A stretch of 64,000 nucleotides of DNA from Paenibacillus sp. FSL R5-0623 (GCF_037974265.1 NZ_CP150233.1:2728001-2792000); one strand, 5' to 3'; counted from the first letter of the stretch, positions 53,607 through 63,900 are shown. Translations and numbers: made by a program. The notes: generated from the letters alone by a model not told the origin.

Positions 53607-53957
53607 TTGTTTGAACTTCAGGAACTATTACCGTATTTATTCTCGATTGGACTCATCTTCACCGTCAGTTATGCCTATATCGCCCATCTTCACTGTGGCA
53701 TGACAGAGTATTGGATGGAAGGTAGCGCCGGTGGTGGACTTGAACCAGTACTTCCCGCTTTGAGTTTGGACAGACAACACAGACAGGAAGTCTGGAGCCG
53801 CATGATCAGACGAAGAGAAGCTCCCGATGAAGATGATTCAGATTGTCATTCCTCGTTGAACGATTGGTCTACAAATCAACGAGGAGGATATATATGGAAA
53901 ACAAGACCAACAAGGGATTCACTTTTAGATCGGGCAAGGGACGGATCTATGGCCTGA
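53607..53957 (+). CDS. Small single-helix membrane protein overlapping yidC
   Basis: AAAGGGGGTG sits 8 bases before TTG 53607, giving a 116-residue protein with one helix near the N-terminus (LLPYLFSIGLIFTVSYAYIAHL) and a charged Arg/Asp-rich tail. Its last ~64 bases overlap yidC in another frame. No family is recognised. The strong ribosome site supports translation, but the C-terminal part could be a non-functional overhang or the frame a yidC leader. Confidence 0.45.
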   Translation: MFELQELLPYLFSIGLIFTVSYAYIAHLHCGMTEYWMEGSAGGGLEPVLPALSLDRQHRQEVWSRMIRRREAPDEDDSDCHSSLNDWSTNQRGGYIWKTRPTRDSLLDRARDGSMA

Positions 53958-54775
53958 TTGCCATTTTGTTTGCAGTCATGCTGCTTGCCGGATGCAGCAA
54001 CAACGTGTCGGAGATTACTTCGTCGACACCGGGATTTTTTAATCACTATATCGTATTTCCACTGTCGTACCTGATTCAGCACATTGCAACTATATTTAAC
54101 GGAAGCTACGGGGTCGCGATTATCGTGATTACGCTGGTCATTCGTTTAGCGCTGTTACCCTTGATGATGCGTCAAGCCAAGTCCCAGCAGGGAACACGAG
54201 TCATTATGAACGCCATGAAACCCGAGATGGATGCGCTCAAGAAAAAATATGAAGGCAAAAATGACCCTGCTGATAAGCAAAAGCTGTCTCAGGAAACGAT
54301 GGAGCTGTACAAGAAACATAAGTTCAATCCACTGAACATTGGTTGCTTGCCGATGCTCATTCAGTTGCCTATACTTTCAGGTATTTACACAGCCATCCGA
54401 CTTACACCGGAGTTATCCTCCCACTCGTTCCTGTGGTTCAAACTGGGAGCGCCGGACTACGTACTCGCAGTGGTGGTCGCGGTCATATATCTGATTCAAG
54501 CCAAGGTATCACAAGCCAATATGGCGCCTGAGCAGCGAAAACAGTTCGCTATTATGGGTTATCTCTCCCCATTGATGATGGCATTCTTTTCTCTTACAGC
54601 TCCGGCAGCAATGCCGCTCTACTGGACAGTTGGGGGTTCATTCCTTGTACTACAGACATTATTGTTCCGCAAAATGTACCCGGTGGAACATCCACAGGAG
54701 CCTGCTACGATTGAGGTGAAAAAGATCAAGTCTGTGCAACATAACAAGTCCAGAAAACACGCCAAGTCACAGTGA
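53894..54775 (+). CDS. yidC: Membrane protein insertase YidC/SpoIIIJ family
   Basis: 293 residues with a lipobox MLLAGC near residue 32, as in Gram-positive YidC. The 60KD_IMP core is present: YGVAIIVITLVIRLALLPLMM with the conserved hydrophilic-groove Arg, NPLNIGCLPMLIQLPIL and the closing helices. A basic tail (KKIKSVQHNKSRKHAK) ends the protein. GAGGAGG is 8 bases before ATG 53894. It inserts membrane proteins with or without SecYEG. It lies outside the usual rnpA-jag context, so it may be a second YidC paralogue. Confidence 0.9.
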   Translation: MENKTNKGFTFRSGKGRIYGLIAILFAVMLLAGCSNNVSEITSSTPGFFNHYIVFPLSYLIQHIATIFNGSYGVAIIVITLVIRLALLPLMMRQAKSQQGTRVIMNAMKPEMDALKKKYEGKNDPADKQKLSQETMELYKKHKFNPLNIGCLPMLIQLPILSGIYTAIRLTPELSSHSFLWFKLGAPDYVLAVVVAVIYLIQAKVSQANMAPEQRKQFAIMGYLSPLMMAFFSLTAPAAMPLYWTVGGSFLVLQTLLFRKMYPVEHPQEPATIEVKKIKSVQHNKSRKHAKSQ

Positions 54776-54804
54776 CTTGAGGCGACATCACAACTACGCT
54801 ATTT

Positions 54805-54848
54805 CACCCTATGGAGCAGACACGTCGTCTACTTTATAGGGTGTTTTC
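54805..54848 (+). terminator. Terminator after yidC
   Basis: CACCCTAT pairs with ATAGGGTG and an inner AG.AGAC/GTCT.CT stem, followed by TTTTCG. Confidence 0.7.
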
Positions 54849-55022
54849 GTGAGAGTGGAAACGAGTGATCAAAGAACAATTCTCATCACTCAACAGGCTT
54901 TAGTATATAAGGTAAGGGGTTGACATATTTATTGTATAAGGGGGTTTCAGGTCAAGTCCAGTTTGAACATGATGAGGTAGATATATGGAATAAAAACAAA
55001 TAAAATTTATTCATTGGATTTA

Positions 55023-55051
55023 TTGACAAAATTTGATGCATCCATTACCAT
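55023..55051 (+). promoter_or_regulatory. Sigma-A-type promoter for the uppP gene
   Basis: A perfect -35 TTGACA (55023-55028) is 17 bases from -10 TACCAT (55046-55051). The leader of ~110 bases contains GGGGAGGAG followed by GTG-TAA and ATG-TTT-ATC-AAA-ATA-TAA, a possible minimal leader frame. The rest of the 54849-55166 gap is AT-rich with no gene seen. Confidence 0.5.
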
Positions 55052-55166
55052 TTTGTTTAAGAGTTTTGGGGAGGAGCGAATCTAGTGTAAATGTTTATCA
55101 AAATATAACGTTTTTTGTGAATTCATACCACGATAAATTTAATTCATTGGATCTGGAGGAAAATTA

Positions 55167-55982
55167 GTGGATATTATTATCGGGCTTATACTAGGTATAG
55201 TGGAAGGACTTACGGAGTTCGCCCCAGTGTCATCTACAGGTCATTTGATTTTGGTGGGACATTTGCTAGGTTTCGAGGGTACTGTGCGTGCTTCGACATT
55301 TGAGATTGTAATCCAACTCGGTTCAATCCTGGCTGTGGCTTTTCTGTTCTGGAAACGAATTCTCAGCATCCTCGGTATTCATGTTGGAGAAGATCGGAAA
55401 GCGACTAAGTCTACGGAAAAATTAACACTTATTCATATCATTATTGGTGTTATCCCTTTTGGTGTTGGGGGCGTATTTTTTTACGATTACATAAAAGAGG
55501 TTTTGTTCAGTGCTCAAACGGTTGTTGTAACGTTAATCCTTGGCGGGATTCTGATGATTGCAGCCGAAATATTCAAACCAAAAAAGCCGGCTGCAGAAAC
55601 ATTGGATCAAGTCACTTACCGGCAGGCTTTAATCGTAGGTCTGTTCCAGTGCTTTGCACTTGTTCCCGGTTTTTCGAGAATGGGTGCTACGCTATCGGGA
55701 GGTTTGCTAGCAGGCATGAGCCACAAAACAGCCTCGGAATTTACGTTTATAATGGCACTTCCTATTATGTTCGGTGCTTCACTGAAGGATTTATACGAGA
55801 GCTGGGATTATCTGTCGGTTGATGATCTTCCCTTATTTATTACGGGGTTTGTGACTGCTTTTATTGTAGCCATGATTGCAGTTAAATTTTTCCTGAAGTT
55901 GATTAACCGGATTAAACTGATTCCTTTTGCAATCTATCGTTTTGTATTGGCAGCCGCTTTTTGGATCTTTTTGCTAAACTAG
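55167..55982 (+). CDS. uppP: Undecaprenyl-diphosphate phosphatase (BacA/UppP family)
   Basis: 271 residues, about eight membrane helices. Motif 1 [14 protein letters not shown] carries the catalytic acids Glu13 and Glu17 and His26. Motif 2 reads PGFSRMGAT with Arg171 kept but Met172 where most homologues have Ser (SRSG). It dephosphorylates undecaprenyl diphosphate to recycle the lipid carrier for cell-wall synthesis, and gives bacitracin tolerance when overproduced. GTG start, 6 bases after GGAGGA. It is read towards the PKS cluster and may be a self-protection gene, which is inference. Confidence 0.92.
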   Translation: MDIIIGLILGIVEGLTEFAPVSSTGHLILVGHLLGFEGTVRASTFEIVIQLGSILAVAFLFWKRILSILGIHVGEDRKATKSTEKLTLIHIIIGVIPFGVGGVFFYDYIKEVLFSAQTVVVTLILGGILMIAAEIFKPKKPAAETLDQVTYRQALIVGLFQCFALVPGFSRMGATLSGGLLAGMSHKTASEFTFIMALPIMFGASLKDLYESWDYLSVDDLPLFITGFVTAFIVAMIAVKFFLKLINRIKLIPFAIYRFVLAAAFWIFLLN

Positions 55983-56068
55983 AGCATTCTTATTATCTAT
56001 TACATGTGAATAAATTAACCGTCGCCGGGAGTCTTATCCATGATCAGTGTTTTTATCAACTCACATTG

Positions 56069-56098
56069 AAAAGGAAAGATTCCCTTTTGCTTTTTTTT
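56069..56098 (+). terminator. Weak terminator between uppP and the kinase-like gene
   Basis: AAAAGG and CCTTTT form a short stem, followed by a run of eight T residues. The stem is weak, so readthrough is likely. Confidence 0.4.
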
Positions 56099-56151
56099 GG
56101 AAATAGGTAGTTATCAAGGGAGATTCATCTACTGGGGTGGGAGCGCAAAAT

Positions 56152-56895
56152 ATGACACCATTCATCATAAAGCAAAGCATCATGTTTGTCATACTGTATG
56201 GAATCCAATTTTTGATCGGTACGATTGTACTCAAATATCAGTTGCGTGTGAATTACGCTCGTAAAATTGTTCATTTCATGTCTTTTATTACACCAATGGC
56301 TATTGAATTGATCGTGAGTTCCAGTACAGGATATACCGGGCCCATTTTTATCGTCGGAATGCTGATGAACTGCGTTATTATGCTCATTTATATTAAGCCA
56401 ATTCGCGAGAAAAGTGTATTGGTTCAACGCATGTTTGCTTCTTTTGATCGTCCAGAAGATCGTCCTCATACTTTGCTGTGGATGAATACGCAATTAATTG
56501 CCGGCTACGTCGTTCTGGCACCCTGCTTTCTGTATTTTCAAAGCATAGGTTATGGTACGCTGGCCTTTATTCCCGTTATCATCAATGGACTAGGAGACGG
56601 GCTTGCCGAACCGATCGGTATTCGCTTTGGAAAACATAAATATCGTGTTCATGCCTTATTTTCGAAGAAAAAGTTTACGAGAAGTATCGAAGGCAGTTTA
56701 TGTGTGTTCCTATCCGCAGTATTGATCCTTTTGGTGTTTGCAAGCAGTTTTACAGTTCCACAATTAGTTGTTGCACTGCTGGTTCTTCCTATAGCTGTAA
56801 CTCTAGCTGAGGCATTCTCACCCCATACTGTAGATACACCGTTTATACTTATCGTTGGTTTTGCGTGTTTGTACATGATCATTTCATTTGTTTAA
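56152..56895 (+). CDS. Polyprenol/dolichol/phytol kinase-like membrane protein
   Basis: 247 residues with about seven membrane helices. The signature of CTP-dependent lipid kinases and cytidylyltransferase relatives is visible: RKIVHFMSF near the N-terminus, INGLGDGLAEPIGIRFGKHKY, then KKKFTRSIEGSLCVF and EAFSPHTVDTPF. Members phosphorylate long-chain isoprenoid alcohols (dolichol, phytol, farnesol). With UppP upstream, this suggests handling of a polyprenyl carrier; with the PKS genes 16 bases downstream, it may instead be a biosynthetic or resistance gene. ATG 56152 is preferred over GTG 56137 by ribosome-site distance. Confidence 0.7.
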   Translation: MTPFIIKQSIMFVILYGIQFLIGTIVLKYQLRVNYARKIVHFMSFITPMAIELIVSSSTGYTGPIFIVGMLMNCVIMLIYIKPIREKSVLVQRMFASFDRPEDRPHTLLWMNTQLIAGYVVLAPCFLYFQSIGYGTLAFIPVIINGLGDGLAEPIGIRFGKHKYRVHALFSKKKFTRSIEGSLCVFLSAVLILLVFASSFTVPQLVVALLVLPIAVTLAEAFSPHTVDTPFILIVGFACLYMIISFV

Positions 56896-56910
56896 CAAGG
56901 AGAACTTCAT

Positions 56911-57591
56911 ATGACAACCAGTGAATACAAGGTGATTTCTATTAAATCCAGTTATGAAGCATTCATTAATTATAGCTATATTGTCGTTGATGAAACGACC
57001 CGGGAGGCAGCGGTTATTGATCCTTCCTGGGACCTCGAAGCCATTCTGGATTCCCTGGAAGCTGAGCAGGCCAAACTCACACACATCCTGTTGACACATT
57101 CCCATACGGATCATGTACATCTTGTGGGGGCATTGCTTGACCGTTTTAATCCTCAGGTTTATATGGGGGGTGCCGAAATTGATTTTTTTAGGTACCACTG
57201 TAAGAATTTGAAGCCTATAAAGGATCGAGATGCCGTTTTGATGGGCAATACGCTAATATCCTGTATAAACACCCCAGGACATACGCCGGGCTCTATATGC
57301 TATTCATTAACAAATCATATTTTTACAGGAGATACTTTGTTTGCAGAGGGATGTGGCATATGCTCCGAACGCGGAGGGGATCCAGGTGCGATGTATCAGA
57401 GTTTGCAAAAAATACGGCAGCAAATAAACCCTTCCGTCAGGGTATACCCTGCACATTCATTTGGCATTGAACCGGGTCAGACACTTCAGATGCTGCTTGA
57501 GAGAAACATATATTTTAATATTTTCGATGAAGAACAGTTTATTGCTTTCCGGATGAGAAGGAATCAGCCGGATGCCAAAAGCTTTGTGTGA
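56911..57591 (+). CDS. Metallo-beta-lactamase-fold hydrolase (BaeB/PksB-like)
   Basis: 226 residues with the metal motif THSHTDH (His63, His65, Asp67, His68), a TPGHTPGS histidine and a FTGDTLFAEGCG aspartate, as in glyoxalase-II-like thioesterases. BaeB/PksB homologues are standard members of trans-AT PKS clusters in Bacillus and Paenibacillus, with a presumed thioester-hydrolysing role. AAGGAG precedes ATG. Sixteen bases follow the kinase-like gene and 20 bases precede the AT gene, so one operon is likely. Confidence 0.87.
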   Translation: MTTSEYKVISIKSSYEAFINYSYIVVDETTREAAVIDPSWDLEAILDSLEAEQAKLTHILLTHSHTDHVHLVGALLDRFNPQVYMGGAEIDFFRYHCKNLKPIKDRDAVLMGNTLISCINTPGHTPGSICYSLTNHIFTGDTLFAEGCGICSERGGDPGAMYQSLQKIRQQINPSVRVYPAHSFGIEPGQTLQMLLERNIYFNIFDEEQFIAFRMRRNQPDAKSFV

Positions 57592-57611
57592 AGGAACAAG
57601 AGGAGTGGCAT

Positions 57612-60600
57612 ATGAAAGAAAACATTGTTTTTATGTTCTCCGGTCAGGGTTCACAATATCTTCAAGCGGGAAAAGAATTATACCGGAGTTATTCGGTATT
57701 TCGCCGATGGATGCAGCAGATGGATCGTTGGGTTCAAGACATCGGCGGCAGATCCATTATACAGGAATTATATGATTCAAATCGGCCTTATTCTGATAGT
57801 TTCGAAGAAACTCTAATTACACATCCCGCCATTTATATGCTGGAATATGCGCTTGCAAGGACATTAATGGAGAACGGGGTTATACCCACAACCGTTGTTG
57901 GTACCAGTTTGGGGGAGTTCGCTGCAGCGGCTGTATCCAACGTAATAACTCCCAAGGCGGGACTGGAAGCAGTGTATAGACAAGCTGAAATTATACACAG
58001 GACTTGTATTCCGGGAGGTATGCTGGCTGTATTGCATAGTCGTGACATCTATGACACTAATCCGGAGCTACATGCGGAGTGTGAGCTTGTTGCTGTGAAC
58101 TCGTCAAATCATCTGGTCATCTCGGGGGAGTTGAAAGGGCTTACAATAGCGGAGAATTGGCTAAAAGGCGAAGGGATTTCTCATGTCAGACTGTCTGTTA
58201 CTCATGGCTTCCATTCAGCCTGTATCAATCCTGCGGCCAAAGAGTATTTAGCCTATCTGGACAAGCTGTCTTACGATGCACCCCAGATTCCGCTTGTCTC
58301 TAGCTTGACCGGACAAGCTGTCACCAAGGTATCAACCGATCATTTTTGGCGAGTTGTCAAGGAACCGATTCTTTTCTCTCAGGCGATATCTCATATAGGA
58401 GAAAAGAAACCGGATAGTATATTTCTGGATTTGGGGCCTTCGGGTACACTTTCCAGCCTCATAAATCAGATTAGCCACAGGAAGGAACGAACATATATAA
58501 CCATGACTCCCTTCCATCAGGATGCAAAACATGTGGAAGAGATCATTAGTCGTTACGCCAATTCGCATGAAACTGGAGGGGATGAACCTTTGTGGGCATA
58601 TGTATTTCCAGGGCAGGGATCACAAAAGTTGGGCATGGGTGAAGGATTATTTGAGCAGTTTCCAGAGTTGACCCGGCAGGCGGATGATATTCTTGGATTT
58701 TCCATTCAGGAACTGTGCTTGTACGATCGGTCTCAGCAATTGAGCCTGACAGAATATACGCAGCCGGCTTTGTTTGTTGTTAATGCCATGATGTATCTAC
58801 ATAAAATCAAGGAAACGGGCAGAAAGCCAAGTTTGGTTTCGGGCCACAGTCTGGGAGAATACAATGCGCTTTTTGCCGCAGACGTATTTGATTTTGCTAC
58901 AGGATTGAAGCTTGTACATAAAAGAGGAGAAATCATGAGCATGGCCCCTAAAGGGGGGATGGCCGCGGTTATCGGTTTAACCGAGAGTGCATTGAAGACA
59001 ATCCTTCAACGATTTGGACTATATCAATTGGATATCGCCAATCTGAACTCCCCGACCCAAATTGTTTTGGCAGGGCCTCAAGAAATCATTGATCAGGCCA
59101 AACCAATTTTTGAACAAAACGGTGCACAGATGTATATCCCTCTCAGGGTCAGCGGCGCATTTCATTCGCGTTATATGGAAAAATCAGCCAAACAATTCGA
59201 TCAGCATCTCCAGCGTTATACATTTTCCGCTCCTACGATGACCGTCATCTCAAATTATACAGCCCGACCCTACCGTACAAATGAAATTCATGCCAATTTG
59301 GTCCACCAAATTACACATCCGGTTCGCTGGTCTGAAACGGTACGGGTTCTGATGGGCATGGGCGTAAACACAATAGAAGAGATCGGTCCAGGCAATGTGC
59401 TGACTAAGTTGGTTACCAAGATTCAGACAGAGTGCGAACCCATCGTATATCGTCCTGAAGACATGTCTGTCAAACCATTATCGTCAGCAGTCCACCCCGA
59501 TACTCCAACTCCAATATCATCCGTTGTACAGCCTAGCAACCAAGAAACTCGACTGGCCGAGTCTCTTGGCTCGAAACCCTTCAAAAAGGACTATAATCTG
59601 AAATTGGCCTATTTGACAGGTGCAATGTACAGAGGCATTGCTTCGGCGGAGATGGTTGTTAAAGTGGGGCAATCGGGAATGATGGGCTTTTTGGGCACAG
59701 GGGGGTTAAGCCTGAAGCAGATCGAAGAAGGAATCGATTATATACAACACCATTTACAGGATGGACAGGCATATGGGTTAAATCTTCTTCATCAAATGAC
59801 ACATCCTGAACGTGAAGAAGAACAGGTTAACTTATTACTACGTAAAGGTGTAAATACAGTAGAGGCTTCTGCCTTCATGGGTGTTACTCCGGCATTAATC
59901 AAGTACCGTGCCCATGGACTGAAGCGTTCATCAGACGGGCGGGTATCCGCAACCAATCGCATTATTGCCAAAGTATCCAGACCTGAAGTGGCTGAAGCAT
60001 TTTTAAGCCCCGCTCCGGAATTCATGGTTGAGAAGATGTTGAAGGAAAACAAGATTACATCTGTTCAGGCAGAACTCCTGAAAAAAGTACCCATTGCAGA
60101 GGATCTGTGCCTTGAGGCTGATTCGGGTGGACATACAGATGCGGGTGTGGCGTATGTCCTGCTGCCTGCCATGGTTCGTCTTCGCAATACAATGATGGAA
60201 AAGTACGGTTATTCGAAAGAAGTCCGCATTGGTGCTGCCGGTGGTATTGGTACACCTGAAGCAGCAGCAGCTGCTTTTTTGCTCGGAGCGGATTTTATCG
60301 TAACAGGTTCAATCAATCAATGCACGGTTGAAGCAGCTACTAGTGACGCTGTCAAAGATTTACTACAGGATATGAACATTCACGACACGGAATATGCTCC
60401 TGCTGGAGACATGTTTGAGATTGGAGCCAAGGTACAGGTTCTCCGCAAAGGTGTATTTTTCCCCGCCAGAGCGAACAAGCTCTATGATTTGTACCGGCAG
60501 CATGATTCTTTAAATGACATTAGTGAAAAAAACAAACAGCAGCTGGAAAACAAATATTTCAAAAAAACCTTTGAAGAAGTATATCGCCAGGTCGTTCAGT

Positions 60601-60905
60601 ATAGATCTCCGGAGGAAATACAAAAAGCCGAACAGAATCCCAAATACAAAATGGCATTGGTGTTCAAGTGGTATTTTGCCCACAGTACGATGCTTGCAAT
60701 GGAAGGAACAGCAGGTCATCAGGTCGATTATCAAATCCACTGTGGTCCTGCCTTGGGAGCTTTTAATCAATGGGTGAAAGGCACACCGCTGGAGGACTGG
60801 AGAAACCGCCGCGTAGCTGAAGTGGGCATAAAGTTAATGGAAGATACGGTTTTGGTTATGCAAGAGCGCCTGAAACAATTGGCTATGGCCGTTGAGATGA
60901 ACTAA
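57612..60905 (+). CDS. Trans-acting AT-AT-enoylreductase protein of a trans-AT PKS
   Basis: 1097 residues, three catalytic domains. AT-like domain 1 (about 1-320) has FSGQGSQ and nucleophile Ser99 in GTSLGE. AT domain 2 (about 328-640) has FPGQGSQ and Ser413 in GHSLGE. A PfaD-type FMN enoyl reductase (about 655-1090) has GFLGTGGLSLKQIEEG, ADSGGHTDAG and GAAGGIGTPEAAAAAF. In AT2, Arg438 (VHKRGE), which binds the malonyl carboxylate, is kept; at the same spacing AT1 has Gln124 (VYRQAE). AT1 is therefore likely an editing acyl hydrolase and AT2 the malonyl loader. GAGGAG is 8 bases before ATG 57612; the longer frame starts at GTG 57588 with no ribosome site. Confidence 0.9.
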   Translation: MKENIVFMFSGQGSQYLQAGKELYRSYSVFRRWMQQMDRWVQDIGGRSIIQELYDSNRPYSDSFEETLITHPAIYMLEYALARTLMENGVIPTTVVGTSLGEFAAAAVSNVITPKAGLEAVYRQAEIIHRTCIPGGMLAVLHSRDIYDTNPELHAECELVAVNSSNHLVISGELKGLTIAENWLKGEGISHVRLSVTHGFHSACINPAAKEYLAYLDKLSYDAPQIPLVSSLTGQAVTKVSTDHFWRVVKEPILFSQAISHIGEKKPDSIFLDLGPSGTLSSLINQISHRKERTYITMTPFHQDAKHVEEIISRYANSHETGGDEPLWAYVFPGQGSQKLGMGEGLFEQFPELTRQADDILGFSIQELCLYDRSQQLSLTEYTQPALFVVNAMMYLHKIKETGRKPSLVSGHSLGEYNALFAADVFDFATGLKLVHKRGEIMSMAPKGGMAAVIGLTESALKTILQRFGLYQLDIANLNSPTQIVLAGPQEIIDQAKPIFEQNGAQMYIPLRVSGAFHSRYMEKSAKQFDQHLQRYTFSAPTMTVISNYTARPYRTNEIHANLVHQITHPVRWSETVRVLMGMGVNTIEEIGPGNVLTKLVTKIQTECEPIVYRPEDMSVKPLSSAVHPDTPTPISSVVQPSNQETRLAESLGSKPFKKDYNLKLAYLTGAMYRGIASAEMVVKVGQSGMMGFLGTGGLSLKQIEEGIDYIQHHLQDGQAYGLNLLHQMTHPEREEEQVNLLLRKGVNTVEASAFMGVTPALIKYRAHGLKRSSDGRVSATNRIIAKVSRPEVAEAFLSPAPEFMVEKMLKENKITSVQAELLKKVPIAEDLCLEADSGGHTDAGVAYVLLPAMVRLRNTMMEKYGYSKEVRIGAAGGIGTPEAAAAAFLLGADFIVTGSINQCTVEAATSDAVKDLLQDMNIHDTEYAPAGDMFEIGAKVQVLRKGVFFPARANKLYDLYRQHDSLNDISEKNKQQLENKYFKKTFEEVYRQVVQYRSPEEIQKAEQNPKYKMALVFKWYFAHSTMLAMEGTAGHQVDYQIHCGPALGAFNQWVKGTPLEDWRNRRVAEVGIKLMEDTVLVMQERLKQLAMAVEMN

Positions 60906-60934
60906 CTTTTAGCATTGTGGGGACAGGGGGTGTG

Positions 60935-63900
60935 ATGATGGGACAAAAGAAGAACATGGAGCCAACATCCGATATTGATCCAGGATTTCGCCTTACAGAT
61001 ATTGCAATTGTTGGTATGGCATGCAGGTTTCCGCAGGCTGATCATTATACGACGTTTTGGGATAATCTTGCGAATGGAGTGGATTCTGTCAAGGAGATTC
61101 CTCCAGATCGATGGGATGTATCGAAGTTCTATTCTCAAGATATTGACGCCCCGAATAAGAGCATTGGTAAATGGTGCGGTCTGATTGATGATGTGTATTC
61201 TTTTGATCACCGCTTTTTCAGTATCTCTCCCCGAGAGGCCAAAAATATGGACCCACAGCAACGAATGATGCTTGAAGTTTCCTGGCAATGCATTGAAGAT
61301 TCCGGGATTTCACTTCAAAGGTTACAGAATCAGATCACTTCCGTTTATGCCGGAGTAATGACGGTAGATCACCGCCAAATGGCGTGCCTCCCCGAATTGG
61401 AGATTGATAGCTACGCTTGTCTTGGAAATTATGAAAGTATTCTTGCCAATCGAATTTCTTACATTATGGACTTCAAGGGCGCGAGTATATCAGTAAATGC
61501 AGCTTGTGCATCTTCATTAGTAGCCGTGCATGAAGCCAAACAAGCCCTGCAACGAAAAGAGTGCAATTACGCCTTAGCTGCATGTGTAAATCTAAATTTG
61601 CATCCCTGGAAGTTTATCTCATTTTCCAAGTCAAGAATGTTAAGTCCGGATGGACGTTGTAAAACCTTTGATAAGGAAGCCAATGGTTATGTACCAGGGG
61701 ATGGAGCAGGCGTGTTGTTGCTTCAAAGGCTTGAAGATGCGTTAGCAGAAGGTAATCATATCTACGGGGTTATCAAAGGATCTGCCTGCAATCATGGTGG
61801 AAGAAGCGCATCCATAACTGCTCCGAGCATGAGGGCACAACAAGACGTCATCTTGGCTGCTTATCAGGATGCAGATATTTCCCCGGAAATGGTCACTTAT
61901 ATTGAGGCACATGGAACGGGAACGTCTTTGGGAGATCCGATTGAAATTGAAGCGCTTAAAAATGCATTTGCTGCCTATACTTCCCGAACCCAATTCTGTC
62001 GGATTGGCTCGGTAAAAACCAATATTGGCCACTTGGAGAGTGCTGCGGGCATGGCTGGTATTGTGAAAGTGATCATGATGATGAAACATGGTAAAATACC
62101 TGCCAACCTTCATTTTAACGATCCTAATCCGATCATAGATTTTAAGAATACTCCTTTTGAAGTGGCAGGGGCTCTAACTGATTGGAACAGTGCTGGCGAA
62201 GGTTTACCTTTAAGAGCGGGCATAAGCTCTTTCGGTTTTGGTGGAGTCAACGCCCATCTGGTGATTGAACAGTGGTGCACTGCACCCTCGAACAAACAGA
62301 AGGATGCCGTCGCCGCCCGTTCTCAGCTGTTCACGCTATCAGGCAAATCAAAATTGCATTTGGAAAAACAGCTTGAATCGTGGAGAGCATTCTCGCTAAC
62401 ATCCGAGTTTGAAGAGTGTACGCTGCGTGATATTAGTGGAACATTGTCCACGGGAAGAGTGGCTTTTCCTTATCGTTATGCTGTGATGGTAGACAATTTA
62501 CAGCAGTTGAAGGAAGAGTTGCATTCGGAATCAAGTCGTCCTTTCATGCCCAAGCAGCAAAAGTGGGCAATAAGAGTGGGGCACTTTTCCTATATAAACT
62601 ATGAGCAATTTAGCAAGTTAACCCGTGATTTACCGCATGTGGAGGACATCATCCAATCCTTACTGAATCAAATTGCCGATAGTGATCGTCCACTTGCCGA
62701 TGACTATCGGCAGATGTTCTACAATGAACCATGGGAGCAAGAGACAATTCCGTGCTGTCAGTTCATTGCTGGATATGCCGTACTTCGATGTTTACTTGAT
62801 GCGGGCTTAAAAGTGGAATGGATGACAGGGGAGCATACAGGGATGTGGGCTGTTCTTGCCGTAAACCAAATGATCGCTCCCGAAGAAATTCTTTTGAGGC
62901 TTTCAGGAAAAAATGAAGCAGATTTCATTAAACTACATCGTCCGTGTCTGCCTTACTATGATCCAACATTGCAAGATATTTTGTATCCGATTTCCTTTGG
63001 CGAGTCTTATCTCCGGCGTTTGTTGGGTAGCTCGCAAATTGAAAGTGTGGACTCTGGGAATAGCGGGCATGATCGATTCGAATATCCAATGGTAAGTGAT
63101 CACGAACGGGTTAAATATTATCTGACTAAGGGTCAATCACTCATCGCTCATCAGTTCACCTTCAGAAAGTATGTAGATGAATGGTCGAATCTTCTAGGTA
63201 AAGTAAGTGGGGACGATTGGAATTTGGAGGAGTTGCTTGGAAAGCCTGTTGATGTCTTGATGTTTACGGAGCTTTCCACTCAGCAGTTGTTCATTATAGT
63301 TACGGTTGTGGCTTATTCGCTAAGGAAGTTGAACCGCAAATGGAATTTGACGATAATGGCTGAGCCCGATCCACGATTCGAAGAAATGTTGGATCTGATG
63401 AACGATCACATCTTACTTCCTGAAATGGTCGCCCGGCTTGTTTTGGATTCCAATGTGGACTATAAGGTTGTTGCCGAATCCATGAACCTGAAACAGCGAG
63501 AAAGGGATATGGAGCCCAATGACAACCGATTATGTGCTCGAATTGATAACGTGCCCGAAATTGTAAATGTTGAGCAATGGCTGCATCAAACACAAGAAAG
63601 CCAAGTTGATCTGGAGAAGATTTCGTCAGACATCAAGATCATTGACATCGGAGTAGTTCAATCGGCCGCACCTGATACGCTGAAACTTGCTTTAAAAGAG
63701 GATGAAGCGGGATATGACTTCTGGAATATCCTCGGTCAGTTATGGCTCCATGGCGTGAATGTGAGGTGGGACCTATGGTTCCCTTCAGGAACATTTAACA
63801 AGCTTGCCCTGCCTACTCAGCGTTTCGAGTCTGTAATACATCGATTACATGACCATAATGATACGGTAGCTCATGTAGCTAATCAATCGGTTAGCGATGT

